DNA of 64,000 bases from CAWAQA01 sp963784065. GTDB taxonomy: Bacteria > Acidobacteriota > Vicinamibacteria > Vicinamibacterales > UBA2999. Position numbers and translations under genes: made by a program. The notes beneath the pieces were generated by a model. It searched no databases, was not told the DNA's origin, and saw nothing but the letters and a program-made list of their open reading frames with translations. The stretch covers positions 248,001 through 312,000 of the forward strand of contig CAWAQA010000006.1 in assembly GCA_963784065.1 (NCBI GenBank), written 5' to 3'. Numbering within the stretch: the stretch's first letter is position 1; the number at the start of each line of letters is the position of its first letter. Shown here piece after piece: positions 28,677-39,323 of this stretch.

Positions 28677-29265
28677 CTAGGCTCCTCGTCGCCCCGCGAA
28701 CCCCTCGATGTACGGCAGGCGCGCCGCCGCGGCGTCCACTTCCTCGTATCGATTCAGCAGCAGCCCCGTCGTATCCCACGCCCCGGTCACCAGCGCTTCG
28801 CGGACCTTTGCCGGCAGCGCGACGGCGCAACGGAAACCGTCGGCTTCGACCGTCGTGTCGTTCAGATCCACGTGGATCACGGTCTTCGGGTTGCGCTCGA
28901 TCTGCTCCATCAGCGTGCGCACGTCGTCAGCCGCGGCTTTGACGCAGGGCAGGCCGATGATCGCGGCGTTGCCGAAGAAGATGTCCGAAAACGACTCGCC
29001 GACGATGGCCCGGATGCCCCAGCGCTGGAGCGCCTGCGGTGCGTGCTCGCGTGACGAGCCGCAGCCGAAGTTGCTGTTCACGACCAGGACCGACGCGCCC
29101 TGGATAGTGCGGATCGTCGAACGGGTGCGTGCCGTGGACGCGCGCCGACGCCGAGGACCCGGCGCGTTCGTCGACGAACACGTTCTTCTCCAGCCCTTCG
29201 AACGTGACCGAGCGAAGGAACCGCGCCGGAATGATGCGGTCGGTGTCGATGTCATCGCCGCGCAT
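28677..29265 (-). CDS. leuD: 3-isopropylmalate dehydratase small subunit (one frameshift)
   Basis: With LeuC it isomerises 2- to 3-isopropylmalate. The family motif GDDIDTDRIIPARFL is at the start, and NSNFGCGSSREHAPQAL and GESFSDIFFGNA follow. An extra C near 29102 splits the gene between HPFDDPHY and QGASVLVVNSN. The ATG at 29265 is used, but in-frame codons upstream encode ITRVEGRGLP, which looks like genuine LeuD N-terminus; no standard start precedes it except an ATT eight bases after the leuC stop, so the true start may be hidden by another base error. It follows leuC directly. Confidence 0.88.
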
Positions 29266-29313
29266 CGGCAGGCCCCGTCCTTCGACGCGGGTAATCCTCT
29301 GTGGCCCCGGCCG

Positions 29314-30713
29314 TCAACGCTCGATCTCCCGGATGTCGGTTACCGCGCCGGCGATCGCCGCGGCCGCGACCATGGCCGGGCTCATCAGCAGCGTCCGGCC
29401 CGTGGGACTGCCCTGCCGCCCCTTGAAGTTACGGTTCGACGAGGACGCGCAGACCTGGTCGCCCTCCAGGCGATCCGGGTTCATGCCGAGGCACATCGAG
29501 CAGCCGGCCCCGCGCCACTCGAACCCGGCGGCGCGGAAGATCTCGTCGAGGCCTTCGCGCTCGGCGGCCACGCGCACGGCCACCGACCCGGGGACGACCA
29601 GACCCTTCACATGTGGCGCAATGTGGTGCCCCTTGACGACGCGCGCCGCCTCGCGCAAGTCCGACAGCCGCGAGTTCGTGCACGAGCCGATGAACGCGAC
29701 GTCAACTTTCATCCCCGCGATCGGCTGCCCGGCTCGAGGCCCATGTAGCCCAGCGCATCGGCCACGGCATCGGCATCGGCGCCAGGCTCGCGGCCTGACG
29801 GCACGCGGCCGCTCACGCCGATCGACTGGCCCGGGTTCACGCCCCACGTCACCACCGGCGTCAGCTCGTCGGCCTTGATCTCCACATCGTCGTCGTAGAC
29901 GGCGTCGGGATCCGACGCGATCGACGTCCACCACGCGACCGCGCGATCGAACGCCTCGCCCGACGGCGCGAAGGCCCGCCCCTTCAGGTAGTCGAACGTC
30001 GTCCGATCCGGGTTCACATACCCGACACGGGCGCCGCCCTCGATGGACATGTTGCAGATGGTCATCCGCTCGTCCATCGTCATGCGTTCGATGGCGTCGC
30101 CCGCGTACTCGTAGGCGTAGCCCACGCCGGCGCTCACGCCGAGGCGCTGGATGATCGTCAGCGCCACGTCCTTGGCATAGACGCCTGCGGGCAACCGGCC
30201 GGTGACGCGGATGCGACGCACCTTCAGCGGCTCGAGGGCCAGGCACTGCGACGCGAGCACGTCTCGCACCTGCGAGGTGCCGATGCCGAATGCGACCGCG
30301 CCGAACGCGCCGTGCGTGGACGTGTGGCTGTCGCCACAGGCGATCGTCATGCCCGGCTGCGTCAACCCGAGCTCGGGACCGATCACGTGCACGATGCCCT
30401 GGCGATCGTCGTCGAGACCGGCGAAGCGAATCCCGAAGTCGCGGCAGTTGCGCTCCAGCGCCGACAGCATGTCCTCCGCCATCAGGTCGATGAACGGCCG
30501 CGACCGCTCCCGCGTCGGCACGATGTGGTCGGTCGTGGCAAACGTCCGATCGGGCCGCGCCACCTTCCAGCCGCGCAACCGCAGCGCATCGAATGCCTGA
30601 GGTGTCGTGACCTCGTGGATCAAGTGCAAGCCAATGAACAGTTGAGTCTGTCCCGTCGGCAGCGTGCGCACGGTGTGGAGTTCCCACACCTTCTGCAGGA
30701 GTGTTTTACCCAT
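29314..30713 (-). CDS. leuC: 3-isopropylmalate dehydratase large subunit (one frameshift)
   Basis: Aconitase-family [4Fe-4S] enzyme. It begins MGKTLLQKVWELHTV and carries IACGDSHTSTHGAFGA, FGIGTSQVRDVLASQ, FIGSCTNSRLSDLREAARVV (first cluster Cys) and GCSMCLGMNPD (two more cluster Cys), all in the usual order. About 466 residues after correction. The break is near 29729, where a G run is one base short between GLEPG and QPIAGMKVDVAF. It precedes leuD; leuB is not in this window. Confidence 0.92.
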
Positions 30714-30841
30714 TCGATCGCTTGTGTTGCCTGAAGAGATTCAATGCTATCACCGAGCCGCGGCAGACGGCTCTCGCACAGGACTCTACAAGAGTTGTCG
30801 CCCTGACCGCCAATGGCCCTGCGCATGCATTCGGTCGAGCC

Positions 30842-31774
30842 GTGCTCCCACGGCTCAGCAGGACACGGCTCGCCCCCGTGTTCCTCGTAGTGATTGCCGC
30901 CGGGTGCGGCGGCACCAGCGTCAGTGAGCTTGCGGGTCCGACCGGCATCCGCTGTCAGACGAGTCTCACGACGCCCTCGTCAACGTTTCCGCCTGCTGGC
31001 GGAACCATCAGCGGCACTGTCACGGCGCGCACGTGAGTGCTCGTGGAGCGTCTCGAGCGAGACCTCCTGGATTCGGGTAACGCCGTCATCGGGCCAGGGC
31101 GAGTCGGAGGTCACGGTGACCGCCGCCGCCAACCAGCAGTCCAGCATGCGAACGGGCACGGTGGTCGTCAACGACCACCGTGTCACGATCACGCAAGAGG
31201 CGTCGCCCTGCCGGTTCACGCTCGACCGGTCCGAGACGCGCGTCAGCGCTTCCGGAGGCACGGTTCTCCGTGGCCGTTTCCGCCAATGACGGTTGCGGAT
31301 GGACGGCGTCAGCCAGCGAACCGTGGGTGCGCGTGCCGAGCTCGTCGCGAACAGGGTCCGGTGACATCGAGATCGAGACGCAGGGCAACCCCGGCGATCA
31401 GCGTACGGCGCGGCTCACCATTGCGGGCCAGACGTTCATCGTCACGCAGGAACGGTACACGGCGCCGCAAGACTCGCCGCGCCCTGCTCCTCCCGGCCCT
31501 CGCCGCGCCAGTTCCTGTCCCGGCACCCGGGCCTCCCTCGCCCGCGCCTGTTCCGCCTCAGTTCCGGCACCTCCTGCGGCCCCCCGGCCGACGCCGACAC
31601 CCACGCCCGTGCCTCCCCCGGCAGCGCCCGACCCCAAGGGGCCCACGACACCTCCGAAACCGCCCGCGGGGGATAGCGATGATGACGATAGAGCGACGAC
31701 AGAGACGGTAAGGACGGCAAGGATAAGGACCGCAAGGGCAAGGAGACAAGGACAAGGACGGCAGGCGCAGGTAG
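30842..31774 (+). CDS. BACON-domain lipoprotein with Pro-rich stalk (several frameshifts)
   Basis: The GTG start leads to a lipoprotein signal (LAPVFLVVIAAGCGG; lipidated Cys near residue 24). Two or three BACON-type beta domains follow, each with CxWxxxSxxxWIxVxPSSGxGxxxVTVTxxxN and a closing GxVxVxxxxVTITQE. A proline-rich stalk (PTPTPTPVPPPAAP) and a charged Asp/Lys tail precede the TAG. Extra bases near 31034 and 31262, and probably two more in the tail, disrupt the frame. BACON domains are thought to bind glycans or mucins. The downstream gene encodes an outer-membrane barrel, so the two probably work together at the surface. Confidence 0.65.
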
Positions 31775-31776
31775 CC

Positions 31777-32952
31777 GTGCTCTCCTGGCGGTGCTGTTGT
31801 TCTTTCCAGGTAGCGCGTTCGCGCAGAGCGGCGCCGCCGAACACACCGAACGTTCAGGACATCCTGCGATTCCTGGTGACGAACCAGGGCGTGCAGACGA
31901 GCGACTTCGACAAGGACCGCGCGGCCGCGGATGCGACACGCGACACGCTGACGCGGGCACTGCTGGCCTCCGTCGCGACGCTGCCGGTCAGCACGTCATC
32001 CAGCGGCTTTTCGTACCGGCTGAACCCGACGCTTGGCACCGTTGAGCGGGCCAGCGAAACGTTTGGCCCGTTCTTCGTCGAGAAGGCGCTCACGGCGGGA
32101 GCAGGCCAGGCGTCGCTGGGGTTCACGCTGCAATACGCCTCTTTCGGCTCGCTCGATGGGAACCATCTCCGCACCGGTGAGCTGACGACGACGGCGAACC
32201 GGTTCTCGGACGAGGCGGTGCCATTCGACGTGGAGACGCTGACGCTCGGCATCACGACGAAGACCGCGACGTTTCTCGGGAACGTCGGCATCACCGATCG
32301 CGTTGACGTCGGCGTCGCCGTCCCGCTCGTGAGCCTCAGCCTCAACGGGTCGCGACTCAACAGCTATCGCGGCCAGACGCTGCTGCAGGCGCGCGCGGCG
32401 GCTGACACGATGGGTCTTGCGGATGTCGCGGTGCGCACGAAGGTGCGGTTCACCAACGAAGGGCCTGCGGCGGTCGCCGGAGGCGTCGAGGTCCGGCTGC
32501 CTACCGGCCGCGAGGAGGACCTGCTCGGCGCCGGCAAGCTGGCCATGCGTTTTTCCGGGCTCGCCTCGGCCGAGTCGGGACCGGCGAGCGTCCATGGAAA
32601 CTTCACGATGGGTTTCGGCGGCATCGGCCGCGAGGTGAGCTACGGCGGCGCCGTCGCCGTGGCGGCAAGCGCGCGCATGACGGTGATTGGCGAGGTCCTC
32701 GCGCGGCGGATCGCCGGCATCCAGCGTATCGGCGAAGTCTCGGCGCCGCACCCGCGCCTGCGCGGCGTCCAGACGACCCGGCTGATGCCCGGCGGTGACG
32801 ATCAAACGTCGGCGTTCGCCGTCGCCGGAGTGAAGTGGAACGTCAACAGCACGTGGCTGCTGCACGCCAACGTCTTGATGCCGCTGTCGGACAGCGGGCT
32901 CACCGCACGGTTCACGCCAACCGTGGCGATGGACTACTCGTTTGCGAGGTAG
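31777..32952 (+). CDS. Outer-membrane beta-barrel protein, uncharacterised (one frameshift)
   Basis: A signal peptide (LLAVLLFFPGSAFA-Q) is followed after a corrected +1 base near 31833 by NTPNVQDILRFLVTNQGVQT. The remaining ~370 residues alternate hydrophobic and polar residues with Gly/aromatic turns (VEVRLPTGREEDLLGAGKLAMRFSGLAS, VAGVKWNVNSTWLLHANVLMPLSDSG) and end in a terminal beta strand with DYSFAR, as in barrels inserted by BamA. The cargo is unknown. The start codon is uncertain: GTG at 31777 needs an extra base change to join the signal peptide. Confidence 0.65.
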   Translation: MLSWRCCCSFQVARSRRAAPPNTPNVQDILRFLVTNQGVQTSDFDKDRAAADATRDTLTRALLASVATLPVSTSSSGFSYRLNPTLGTVERASETFGPFFVEKALTAGAGQASLGFTLQYASFGSLDGNHLRTGELTTTANRFSDEAVPFDVETLTLGITTKTATFLGNVGITDRVDVGVAVPLVSLSLNGSRLNSYRGQTLLQARAAADTMGLADVAVRTKVRFTNEGPAAVAGGVEVRLPTGREEDLLGAGKLAMRFSGLASAESGPASVHGNFTMGFGGIGREVSYGGAVAVAASARMTVIGEVLARRIAGIQRIGEVSAPHPRLRGVQTTRLMPGGDDQTSAFAVAGVKWNVNSTWLLHANVLMPLSDSGLTARFTPTVAMDYSFAR

Positions 32953-33090
32953 CTGATAGCTGGCAGCCGGCAGGCGGCAGCCGGCGGTATTCTTTGCTGA
33001 AAGGCTAGTCGAGACTTCAACGGATCGGGCGGTAGCTCCCAGCTCGAGAGCCGGAAGTCACTGCCCGCTGCCGGCTGCTCACTGCCGGCG
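32951..33090. repeat. Inverted heptamer array, GGCAGCC word
   Basis: The left arm (32951-32987) is GATAGCT, GGCAGCC, GGCAGGC, GGCAGCC, GGCGG; the right arm (33049-33090) is inverted (CTGCCCG, CTGCCGG, CTGCTCA, CTGCCGG). It separates convergent genes and overlaps the last codons of the gene on the right. The word is the same as that found inside uvrC. Confidence 0.75.
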
Positions 33091-34257
33091 CGCTTCCGCG
33101 TTTTCGATCTTCCAGTCATCGCCGTCGCGGCGAAGCTCGAACCGCCAGGTGCGGGATTCGGTGCGCTGCTCGCCGCTGCCGATCTTGCCGACGTAGCTCG
33201 CCTTGCCACGGCACGAGGCGTTCGCCCGGGCGCCGCGAACGTCAATCTCGCAGTCGTCGAACGCCACGTCCTGCGACGTGAGGCCGGCAAAGGCACGCGC
33301 CAGCGCGCGTTCGTTCACGGTGGGCCACACTTCGCGGGCTGCGTTGGCATCGAGTTGGCCGTAAGCCCGCGCGTACTGGTTCAGGACGGCGGCCACACTC
33401 GTCTGATCACCCCGCGCCGGCGCCGGAATCGGGCTTGCGACCACCGCGGCGGCGGCGGGCGTGGGAGCGGCAGCGAGCGGCCGGGGGCCGGGACCCTGCG
33501 ACGTGGCGCCCGGGGGCAACAGCAAGCTGCTGACGGCGGGCTGGCGGCTGACGGCGGCCGGCTGTGGCGGGACGAAGACGAAGTCGTCGGGCGTCTCCCC
33601 ATTTATCGGCCGCGGCCGGGCCTCGATCGCGGTGCCGGGTCGAGCTTCCATCGCCGGCGGCGCTGCGCTCTCGATCGCGGTCGCAGCACGGAACGGAGGC
33701 GGCTGCGGGAGCGGGTTGGCCGGCCGCGTCGGGATAGCGCGATCGAGACCGGCCGTACCAACCGTTGCTGGAGCGACAAGATCGCCGGCGGCGGGAGGCG
33801 GCACGATGGTGACCGGCGCCTGCTCCGGCTCTGCCTGGACGGCTACCGGCGTGGCAACCGGCAACTCCGGCGAGGCTGCGACCGGCACCGTTTCGGGGAT
33901 TGGGGCGTCCGCCGAACGTATCCAGTCGATCCCCATGAGGAGCGTGATCCCAACGAGGAGCAGCATGACCGCGCCGAGCACGCGGGAGCGGATGAACGCG
34001 GTCGCCGGCGTCTGAACGGGAATTGGGATGGCTGCAATACGCTCTTCGATCGCCGCGAGCTCCGGCGCGTCCGGACGCAGCTCGCGCGCCTCTTCCAGCG
34101 CGACGCGCGCTTCGATAGTGTCGCCCGCGGTGATCGCGTGATTCATCGCGTCGAGGAGCGCCCGGAAACGGCGTTCCTGGATTCGCTGTTCGAAGCCAAG
34201 CCACGATTGCGCGTTGACGCCTGAGGGAACGTACCGTCCGATTGGGCCTTGTGCCAT
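33079..34257 (-). CDS. Single-pass membrane protein with Pro/Ala-rich linker and NTF2-like C-terminal domain
   Basis: Layout of the ~390-residue product: a helical, TPR-like N-terminal part (ALLDAMNHAITAGDTIEARVALEEARELRP), one transmembrane helix near residues 93-110 (VLGAVMLLLVGITLLMG), a ~180-residue Pro/Ala/Val-rich linker and a C-terminal SnoaL/NTF2-like domain (VAAVLNQYARAYGQLDANAAREVWPTV ... RTWRFELRRDGDDWKIE). No function is known. Similar architectures are common in Acidobacteriota, sometimes near kinases. The gene is intact. Part of the linker is encoded by heptamer-like repeats near 33525-33570. Confidence 0.7.
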   Translation of the reverse strand: MAQGPIGRYVPSGVNAQSWLGFEQRIQERRFRALLDAMNHAITAGDTIEARVALEEARELRPDAPELAAIEERIAAIPIPVQTPATAFIRSRVLGAVMLLLVGITLLMGIDWIRSADAPIPETVPVAASPELPVATPVAVQAEPEQAPVTIVPPPAAGDLVAPATVGTAGLDRAIPTRPANPLPQPPPFRAATAIESAAPPAMEARPGTAIEARPRPINGETPDDFVFVPPQPAAVSRQPAVSSLLLPPGATSQGPGPRPLAAAPTPAAAAVVASPIPAPARGDQTSVAAVLNQYARAYGQLDANAAREVWPTVNERALARAFAGLTSQDVAFDDCEIDVRGARANASCRGKASYVGKIGSGEQRTESRTWRFELRRDGDDWKIENAEARRQ

Positions 34258-34326
34258 AACCATCCAGCTCGACGATAACCGTCGATAAGGACGGCATATG
34301 CAACAGCCAGGCCGCGAATATTGCGA

Positions 34327-34974
34327 CTATTTGGTAGCCGATTGTGCCGATCGAGGACCCGATACAGAGATATTGCCGACGATCCAGTACCGCCATGGGC
34401 GATCAACGGCAACTCTAATCCCAATTCGTGGCCCGAACGACACTTGGTGCGGCGCGTCGCCGCGGTCTTCGATGCGAAGCCTGCTCGACGTGAGATCCAG
34501 AAAGTTGTCGGTCAAGTTGATACCGAGCGCCTTCGTCAGGTTGCCAGGCCCGCGACAGAGATCGTGATCGTCGATGTGGCGCCGGTCCGGCGCGCGCCGC
34601 CGTCGCATAAGGCGAATGCCCTCAAGCGGCTGCAGCGCGCGAATGAGCACCGCCGCCGGATGCCCTTCGGCCTCGGTCACGGCGTTCACCAGGTAGTGAA
34701 TACCGTAGTTCAGGTAGACGTATGCCAGACCAGGCGGGCCGTAGAGCGGCGCGTTGCGCGCCGTGGGTCCGGGCGCCGCGTGGCACGCGGGATCGTCTTC
34801 CCCGATGTACGCCTCGGTCTCGACGATCATGCCGGCCGTCACACCGCCAGGCGCGCGATGGACGAGGACCTTGCCCAGCAGCTCGCGGGCAACGGTCAGC
34901 GTCGGCCTGTTGTAGAAAGAGCGGGGCAGCGTGGCTTCCGGGTGCAGCCGGACGTTACCGCGCGGCGTATGCAT
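34327..34974 (-). CDS. DNA-3-methyladenine glycosylase (AAG/MPG family)
   Basis: Removes alkylated purines from DNA. Family motifs are present: LPRSFYNRPTLTVARELLGKVLVH, GMIVETEAYIGEDDPACHA (with the catalytic Glu), NAPLYGPPGLAYVYLNYGIHYLVNAV and DHDLCRGPGNLTKALGI. The product is 215 residues, as usual. The ATG at 34974 lies inside the 3' end of uvrA (20-base overlap, different frame), so a repair operon uvrA-AAG is likely. Confidence 0.92.
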   Translation of the reverse strand: MHTPRGNVRLHPEATLPRSFYNRPTLTVARELLGKVLVHRAPGGVTAGMIVETEAYIGEDDPACHAAPGPTARNAPLYGPPGLAYVYLNYGIHYLVNAVTEAEGHPAAVLIRALQPLEGIRLMRRRRAPDRRHIDDHDLCRGPGNLTKALGINLTDNFLDLTSSRLRIEDRGDAPHQVSFGPRIGIRVAVDRPWRYWIVGNISVSGPRSAQSATK

Positions 34975-37844
34975 TCGTACGTCCGCTCGCGAGCACCTGC
35001 CGCAGCACACGCCCCGTGTGCGACTCCTCGTCCTGCGCCACCTGCTCCGGCGTTCCCGTGACCACCACCCGGCCGCCCGCCTCGCCACCCTCGGGACCGA
35101 GGTCGATGATGTAGTCGGCGGTCTTGATCGACGTCGAGGTTGTGCTCGATGACGAGCAGCGAGTGGCCGGCCTCGACCAGCTTGCGGAACGCGGCCAGCA
35201 GCTTCGCGATGTCGTCGAAGTGCAGGCCGGTCGTCGGTTCGTCGAGGATGTAGAGCAGGCGCTCGCCTCCGAACGACGCCAGGTGCGCGGCAATCTTGAT
35301 CCGCTGCGCTTCCCCGCCCGACAGCGTCGTCGCCGGCTGCCCGAGACGCAGGTAGCCGAGGCCGATCTCGTCGAGCACCTGCAGCCGGCGCAGCACCTTC
35401 GGCGACGTGCTGAAGAAGGTCGAGCGCCTCGCGCACCGTCATGTCGAGCACCTGGTGGACGTTCTTGCCCTTGTAGCGGACCTCGAGCACCTGCGGCTTG
35501 AACCGCATGCCGTCGCAGTGCTCGCACGGCACGAACACGTCGGCGAGGAACTGCATCTCGACGCGCACCTCGCCTTCGCCCTGGCACGCCTCGCAGCGTC
35601 CGCCCGGCACGTTGAACGAGAAGTGGCTCGCCGTCAGCCCGCGCGCCTGCGCGTCCTTCGTCGGACGCGAACAGCTCGCGGATCGGATCGAACGCCTTCA
35701 GGTAGGTCACCGGATTCGAACGCGGCGTCCGCCCGATCGGCGCCTGGTCCACCAGCACGACATCCGTGATGTATTCGAGGCCTTCGAGCGCGCGGAACAC
35801 GCCGACGCGCCGATCCCAGTCGCCCTTCGCGCGCTTGATCGCCGCGTAGAGCACGTCGTGCACGAGCGTGGACTTGCCCGAACCGCTGACACCCGTGACG
35901 CAGGTCAGCGTGTTGAGCGGGATGTCGACGTCGATGTTCTTGAGGTTGTGCTCGGTCGCGCCGTTGCAGCCGAGCTTCTGGCCGGTCCCCCGCCGGCGCG
36001 GCGTGGGCACCGGAATCGCCAGCTCGTTGCGCAGGTACTTCGCCGTCAGCGAGCGCGGCTCCTGCATCAGTCCCGCCAGATCGCCGGAGTAGACGACGCG
36101 CCCGCCCTGCTCGCCGGCGCCGAGGCCGATGTCGACGATGTGATCGGCGACACGGATCATGTCTTCGTCGTGCTCGACCACGAGCACGGTGTTTCCCTGA
36201 TCGCGGAGCTGACGGAGGATCTTGAGCAGCCGCTCGTTGTCGCGCGAGTGCAGCCCGATCGACGGCTCGTCGAGCACGTACAGCGTGCCGACCAGGGCCG
36301 AGCCGAGCGAGGTCGCGAGGTTGATGCGCTGCGCCTCGCCTCCCGAGAGCGTCGACGACAGGCGATCGAGCGTCAGGTAGTCCAGGCCCACGTCGCTCAG
36401 GAACGACAGCCGGCGGCGGATCTCCTTCAGGACCTTGTCGGCGACGACGGTTTCCTTCTCCGTGAGCTGAAGATCGGTGAAGAACTGCTGCGCTTCGCGA
36501 ACCGTGAGCGCCGAGACGACGTCAATCGTGCGGCCGCCGACGCGGACGTCGCGCGCCTCGCGGCGCAGCCGCGCACCGCCGCAATCGGGACATGCGAGGT
36601 AGCCGCGGTAGCGGCTCAGGAACACGCGAACGTGCACCTTGTACTTCTTCCGCTCCAGCCAGCGGAAGAACCCGCGGATGCCGTCGTACTCGTCGTCTCC
36701 TTCGATGACGAACTGGCGCTCCTCAGGCGTGAGGTCGGCCCACGGCACGTCGAGGCGCACCGTGCCGTGCTTCGCGGCCCGCTTCAGCTCCGCGAGCTGC
36801 GCGCGGTAATGCGGTTTGCTCCAGGGCTCGATGGCGCCCTGGCTGATGGACTTGGACGTGATCGGGCACGACGAGGTCCATGTCGAGCTCGATGATGTTG
36901 CCGAAGCCGTGGCACGTGGGGCACGCGCCGAACGGATTGTTGAACGAGAAGAGCCGCGGCTGCGGTATTTCGTACGCGATGCCGCAGGCGCGGCACTCGA
37001 ACTGCTCGGAGAACACAATCTTCGAGTCGATCGTCCCCGATCCTGGATCCCCGACAAGGATCGCGAACGCGGCGCCGCCGCCCTCGCGATACGACGTCTC
37101 GATGGAGTCGGTCAGCCGGCTTCGCAAATCGCCTTCGATCCGCACGCGGTCGACCACCACCTCGAGCGTCGTCCGATCGCGCAGCGACGCCATGTCGATC
37201 TCTTCGAACGCCACGGCGCGGCCGTCGATCAGCAGCCGGCCGAAGCCGCGCCGGCGCAGCGTGTTCACCGTCTCGGTGATCGCGTCGAAGGGGGCCATCT
37301 CCTCGGCGCCGTCGCTGTCGCCGGCGTCTCCGTTCGACGGAGGCATGGCCACAACGGGCAGGTCGAACCCGATCAGCACGCGCGTCCCTGAGGTCAGCTC
37401 GCCGAGCCGCCTGGCGACGACTTCGGCGGTTTCGCGAATCACTTCCTGGCCGCAGCCGCGGCAGTAGGTCCGGCCCACCCGCGCGTAGAGCAGCCGCATG
37501 TAGTCGTGGATCTCGGTGGTTGTGCCCACCGTCGAGCGCGGGTTGCGGACGCTGTTCTTCTGCCGGATGGCAATGGCGGGGCTGATGCCCTCGATGCGGT
37601 CGACGTCAGGCTTCTCCATCCGCTCGAGGAACTGGCGGGCGTACGCGGACAGCGATTCCACGTACCGGCGTTGCCCTTCCGCATAGATCGTGTCGAACGC
37701 AAGCGACGACTTGCCCGACCCGCTCACGCCCGTCACGACGATCAGCTTGCCTGACGGCAACGTGACATCGACGTTCTTCAGGTTGTGCGTGCGCGCCCCG
37801 CGAACGATGAGCGGCCCCCGGGCCGGCGGTTTTGGGTGAGACAT
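34955..37844 (-). CDS. uvrA: Excinuclease ABC subunit A (four frameshifts)
   Basis: UvrA is the damage-sensing ATPase of nucleotide excision repair. The rebuilt protein is about 960 residues with two ABC cassettes: Walker A GVSGSGKSSLAFDTIYAEGQ (residue ~35) and GVSGSGKSTLVHDVLY, signature motifs LSGGEAQRINLATSLGS and LSGGEAQRIKIAAHLAS, and three zinc Cys pairs (CRGCG, CRACG/CPTCHG, CPDCGG/CEACQG). Extra bases near 36859, 35663, 35418 and 35129 break the frame, each in a conserved block. Four errors in one essential-class gene with all domains preserved argue against decay. It is divergent from a phosphotransferase gene. Confidence 0.94.
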
Positions 37845-37963
37845 GCCCCTTGTGCTGGATTCCTTGGGTTTTGTAAGAGGGCAATGGTACTACCCCGCCG
37901 CAGAGCTGTTCAAGCTGGTCCGGGTTGAGCCGCAAACCGGTCGCCTTGCACATTACCTGGAGC

Positions 37964-38671
37964 ATGACCCATCACGTCCGCGAACACGCAAGCCTTACCG
38001 CCGGCGCCGAAAAACGCCTGCTCGTCTGGATAGCCGGCCGATTGCCGTCCTGGATGACCTCCGATCACCTCACGCTGCTGGCGTTGGCCGCCATGGCGCT
38101 CGCCGGGGCCAGTTACGCGCTCGCGCGCTACGACCGGCGCGCGCTCTGGCTGGTCGTCGCTGCGCTCGCGCTGAACTGGTTTGGCGACAGCCTCGACGGC
38201 ACGCTCGCCCGCGTCCGCCGTGCCGAGCGGCCGCGGTACGGCTTCTACGTCGATCACGTCCTCGACATCGTCGGCATCACGATGCTGATGTCGGGACTGG
38301 CATGCTCGGGATTCATGAGCCCGATCGTCGCGCTCGCGCTGCTCGTGTCGTACCTGCTCGTCTCCGGCGAGGTGTTCCTCGCCACGGCCGTTCGACACGT
38401 CTTCCGGATGTCCTTCGCCGGCTTCGGGCCCACGGAGTTGCGGATCGTACTCGCCATCGGCACCATCGCCCTCTTTGGCGATCCGCATGTCGAGGTCGGC
38501 GCGCTCGGACGCGTACCGTTGTTCGACGTCGGAGCGGTGGTGGCTACGGCAGGGCTCGTCGTCGCGTTCGCGCTCAGCGTCGCGCGGAACACGCGCGCGC
38601 TCGCGCTCGTCGAGCCGAGTGTCCAGGGTGGCGGTATGAAACCTGCACCTTCCTGCGCGTATGAAACGTGA
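37964..38671 (+). CDS. CDP-alcohol phosphatidyltransferase family protein, second copy
   Basis: The motif DSLDGTLARVRRAERPRYGFYVDHVLD fits DxxDGxxAR(x9)GxxxDxxxD exactly (about residues 67-93), so it has the complete catalytic Asp set, unlike the variant at 18469. Six hydrophobic segments are present. The length is 235 residues from the ATG at 37964. The acceptor is unknown; a lipid head-group or cell-wall precursor is likely. It overlaps the next gene by 11 bases and is divergent from uvrA. Confidence 0.82.
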   Translation: MTHHVREHASLTAGAEKRLLVWIAGRLPSWMTSDHLTLLALAAMALAGASYALARYDRRALWLVVAALALNWFGDSLDGTLARVRRAERPRYGFYVDHVLDIVGITMLMSGLACSGFMSPIVALALLVSYLLVSGEVFLATAVRHVFRMSFAGFGPTELRIVLAIGTIALFGDPHVEVGALGRVPLFDVGAVVATAGLVVAFALSVARNTRALALVEPSVQGGGMKPAPSCAYET

Positions 38672-39314
38672 CTACGAGCCAGATCCCTATGCCGTCAAGC
38701 GCCTGCGCCGTGACCTGATCGTCGTGGCGATGGGATTCGTCGTTGTCGCGGCATGCCTCTACTGGGCCTACCAGCACAAGGCCGGCGAGGGTGAACGGTT
38801 CGGTCCGCCTCCTGGTAGTCCCGCCCCGGCAAGCATGGGCGGCAATCGCGGGGTGACGGGAACCTCTGGCCACGAGATTCCGCGCGCCGCGGACGACAAC
38901 GGCGGTCGGGCGGCGGTCGTTCCGCCGGCAATCATTCAGGAGTTGGAAACGATCACGGGCAGCGTCGATGGCCAACAGCTCATCGGCCGGCATGTCGATC
39001 TGCACGTCAAGGTGCAGGACATTGCGAATGACGCGGCGTTCTGGGTGGGCGAAGGCGACAATCGCCTGCTCGTGGTGATGGGCCGGGATAACCGGAATAG
39101 CAGGCAAGGGCAGGCTGGCGCTCCACGCTCGCATGGGATCCTGCCCGTGCACGCCGGCCAGCAGGCGACGATCTCCGGGTCGATTCAGCGGCTGCCGAAA
39201 GCCGAAGAGATGTTCAGCTGGCAGCTCACGCGAACCGAGGCCGCCGAGCTCGCCGACCGCCAGTTCTACGTTCGCGCCGACACGGTCACCACCAACGGCC
39301 ACGGCGATCACTGA
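38661..39314 (+). CDS. Uncharacterised single-pass membrane protein
   Basis: A short cytoplasmic start with many charges (MKRDYEPDPYAVKRLRRD) precedes one transmembrane helix (about residues 20-38), then a Gly/Pro linker and a C-terminal domain of ~130 residues (IGRHVDLHVKVQDIANDAAFWVGEGDNRLLVV ... GQQATISGSIQRLP) that reads like an OB-type beta fold with a nucleic-acid or nucleotide-like strand pattern. No name can be given. It is coupled to the phosphotransferase by overlap and is intact. Confidence 0.7.
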   Translation: MKRDYEPDPYAVKRLRRDLIVVAMGFVVVAACLYWAYQHKAGEGERFGPPPGSPAPASMGGNRGVTGTSGHEIPRAADDNGGRAAVVPPAIIQELETITGSVDGQQLIGRHVDLHVKVQDIANDAAFWVGEGDNRLLVVMGRDNRNSRQGQAGAPRSHGILPVHAGQQATISGSIQRLPKAEEMFSWQLTRTEAAELADRQFYVRADTVTTNGHGDH

Positions 39315-39323
39315 ACTCATGTC

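Noticed and set aside
29314..30713. Programmed ribosomal frameshift in leuC
   Set aside because: No slippery heptamer or downstream structure stands out, and the break is a one-base-short G run like other error sites in the window.
34955..37844. uvrA as a pseudogene
   Set aside because: All domains and motifs are conserved after four single-base corrections, similar breaks affect essential rpsA, and there are no nonsense codons in the correct frame.
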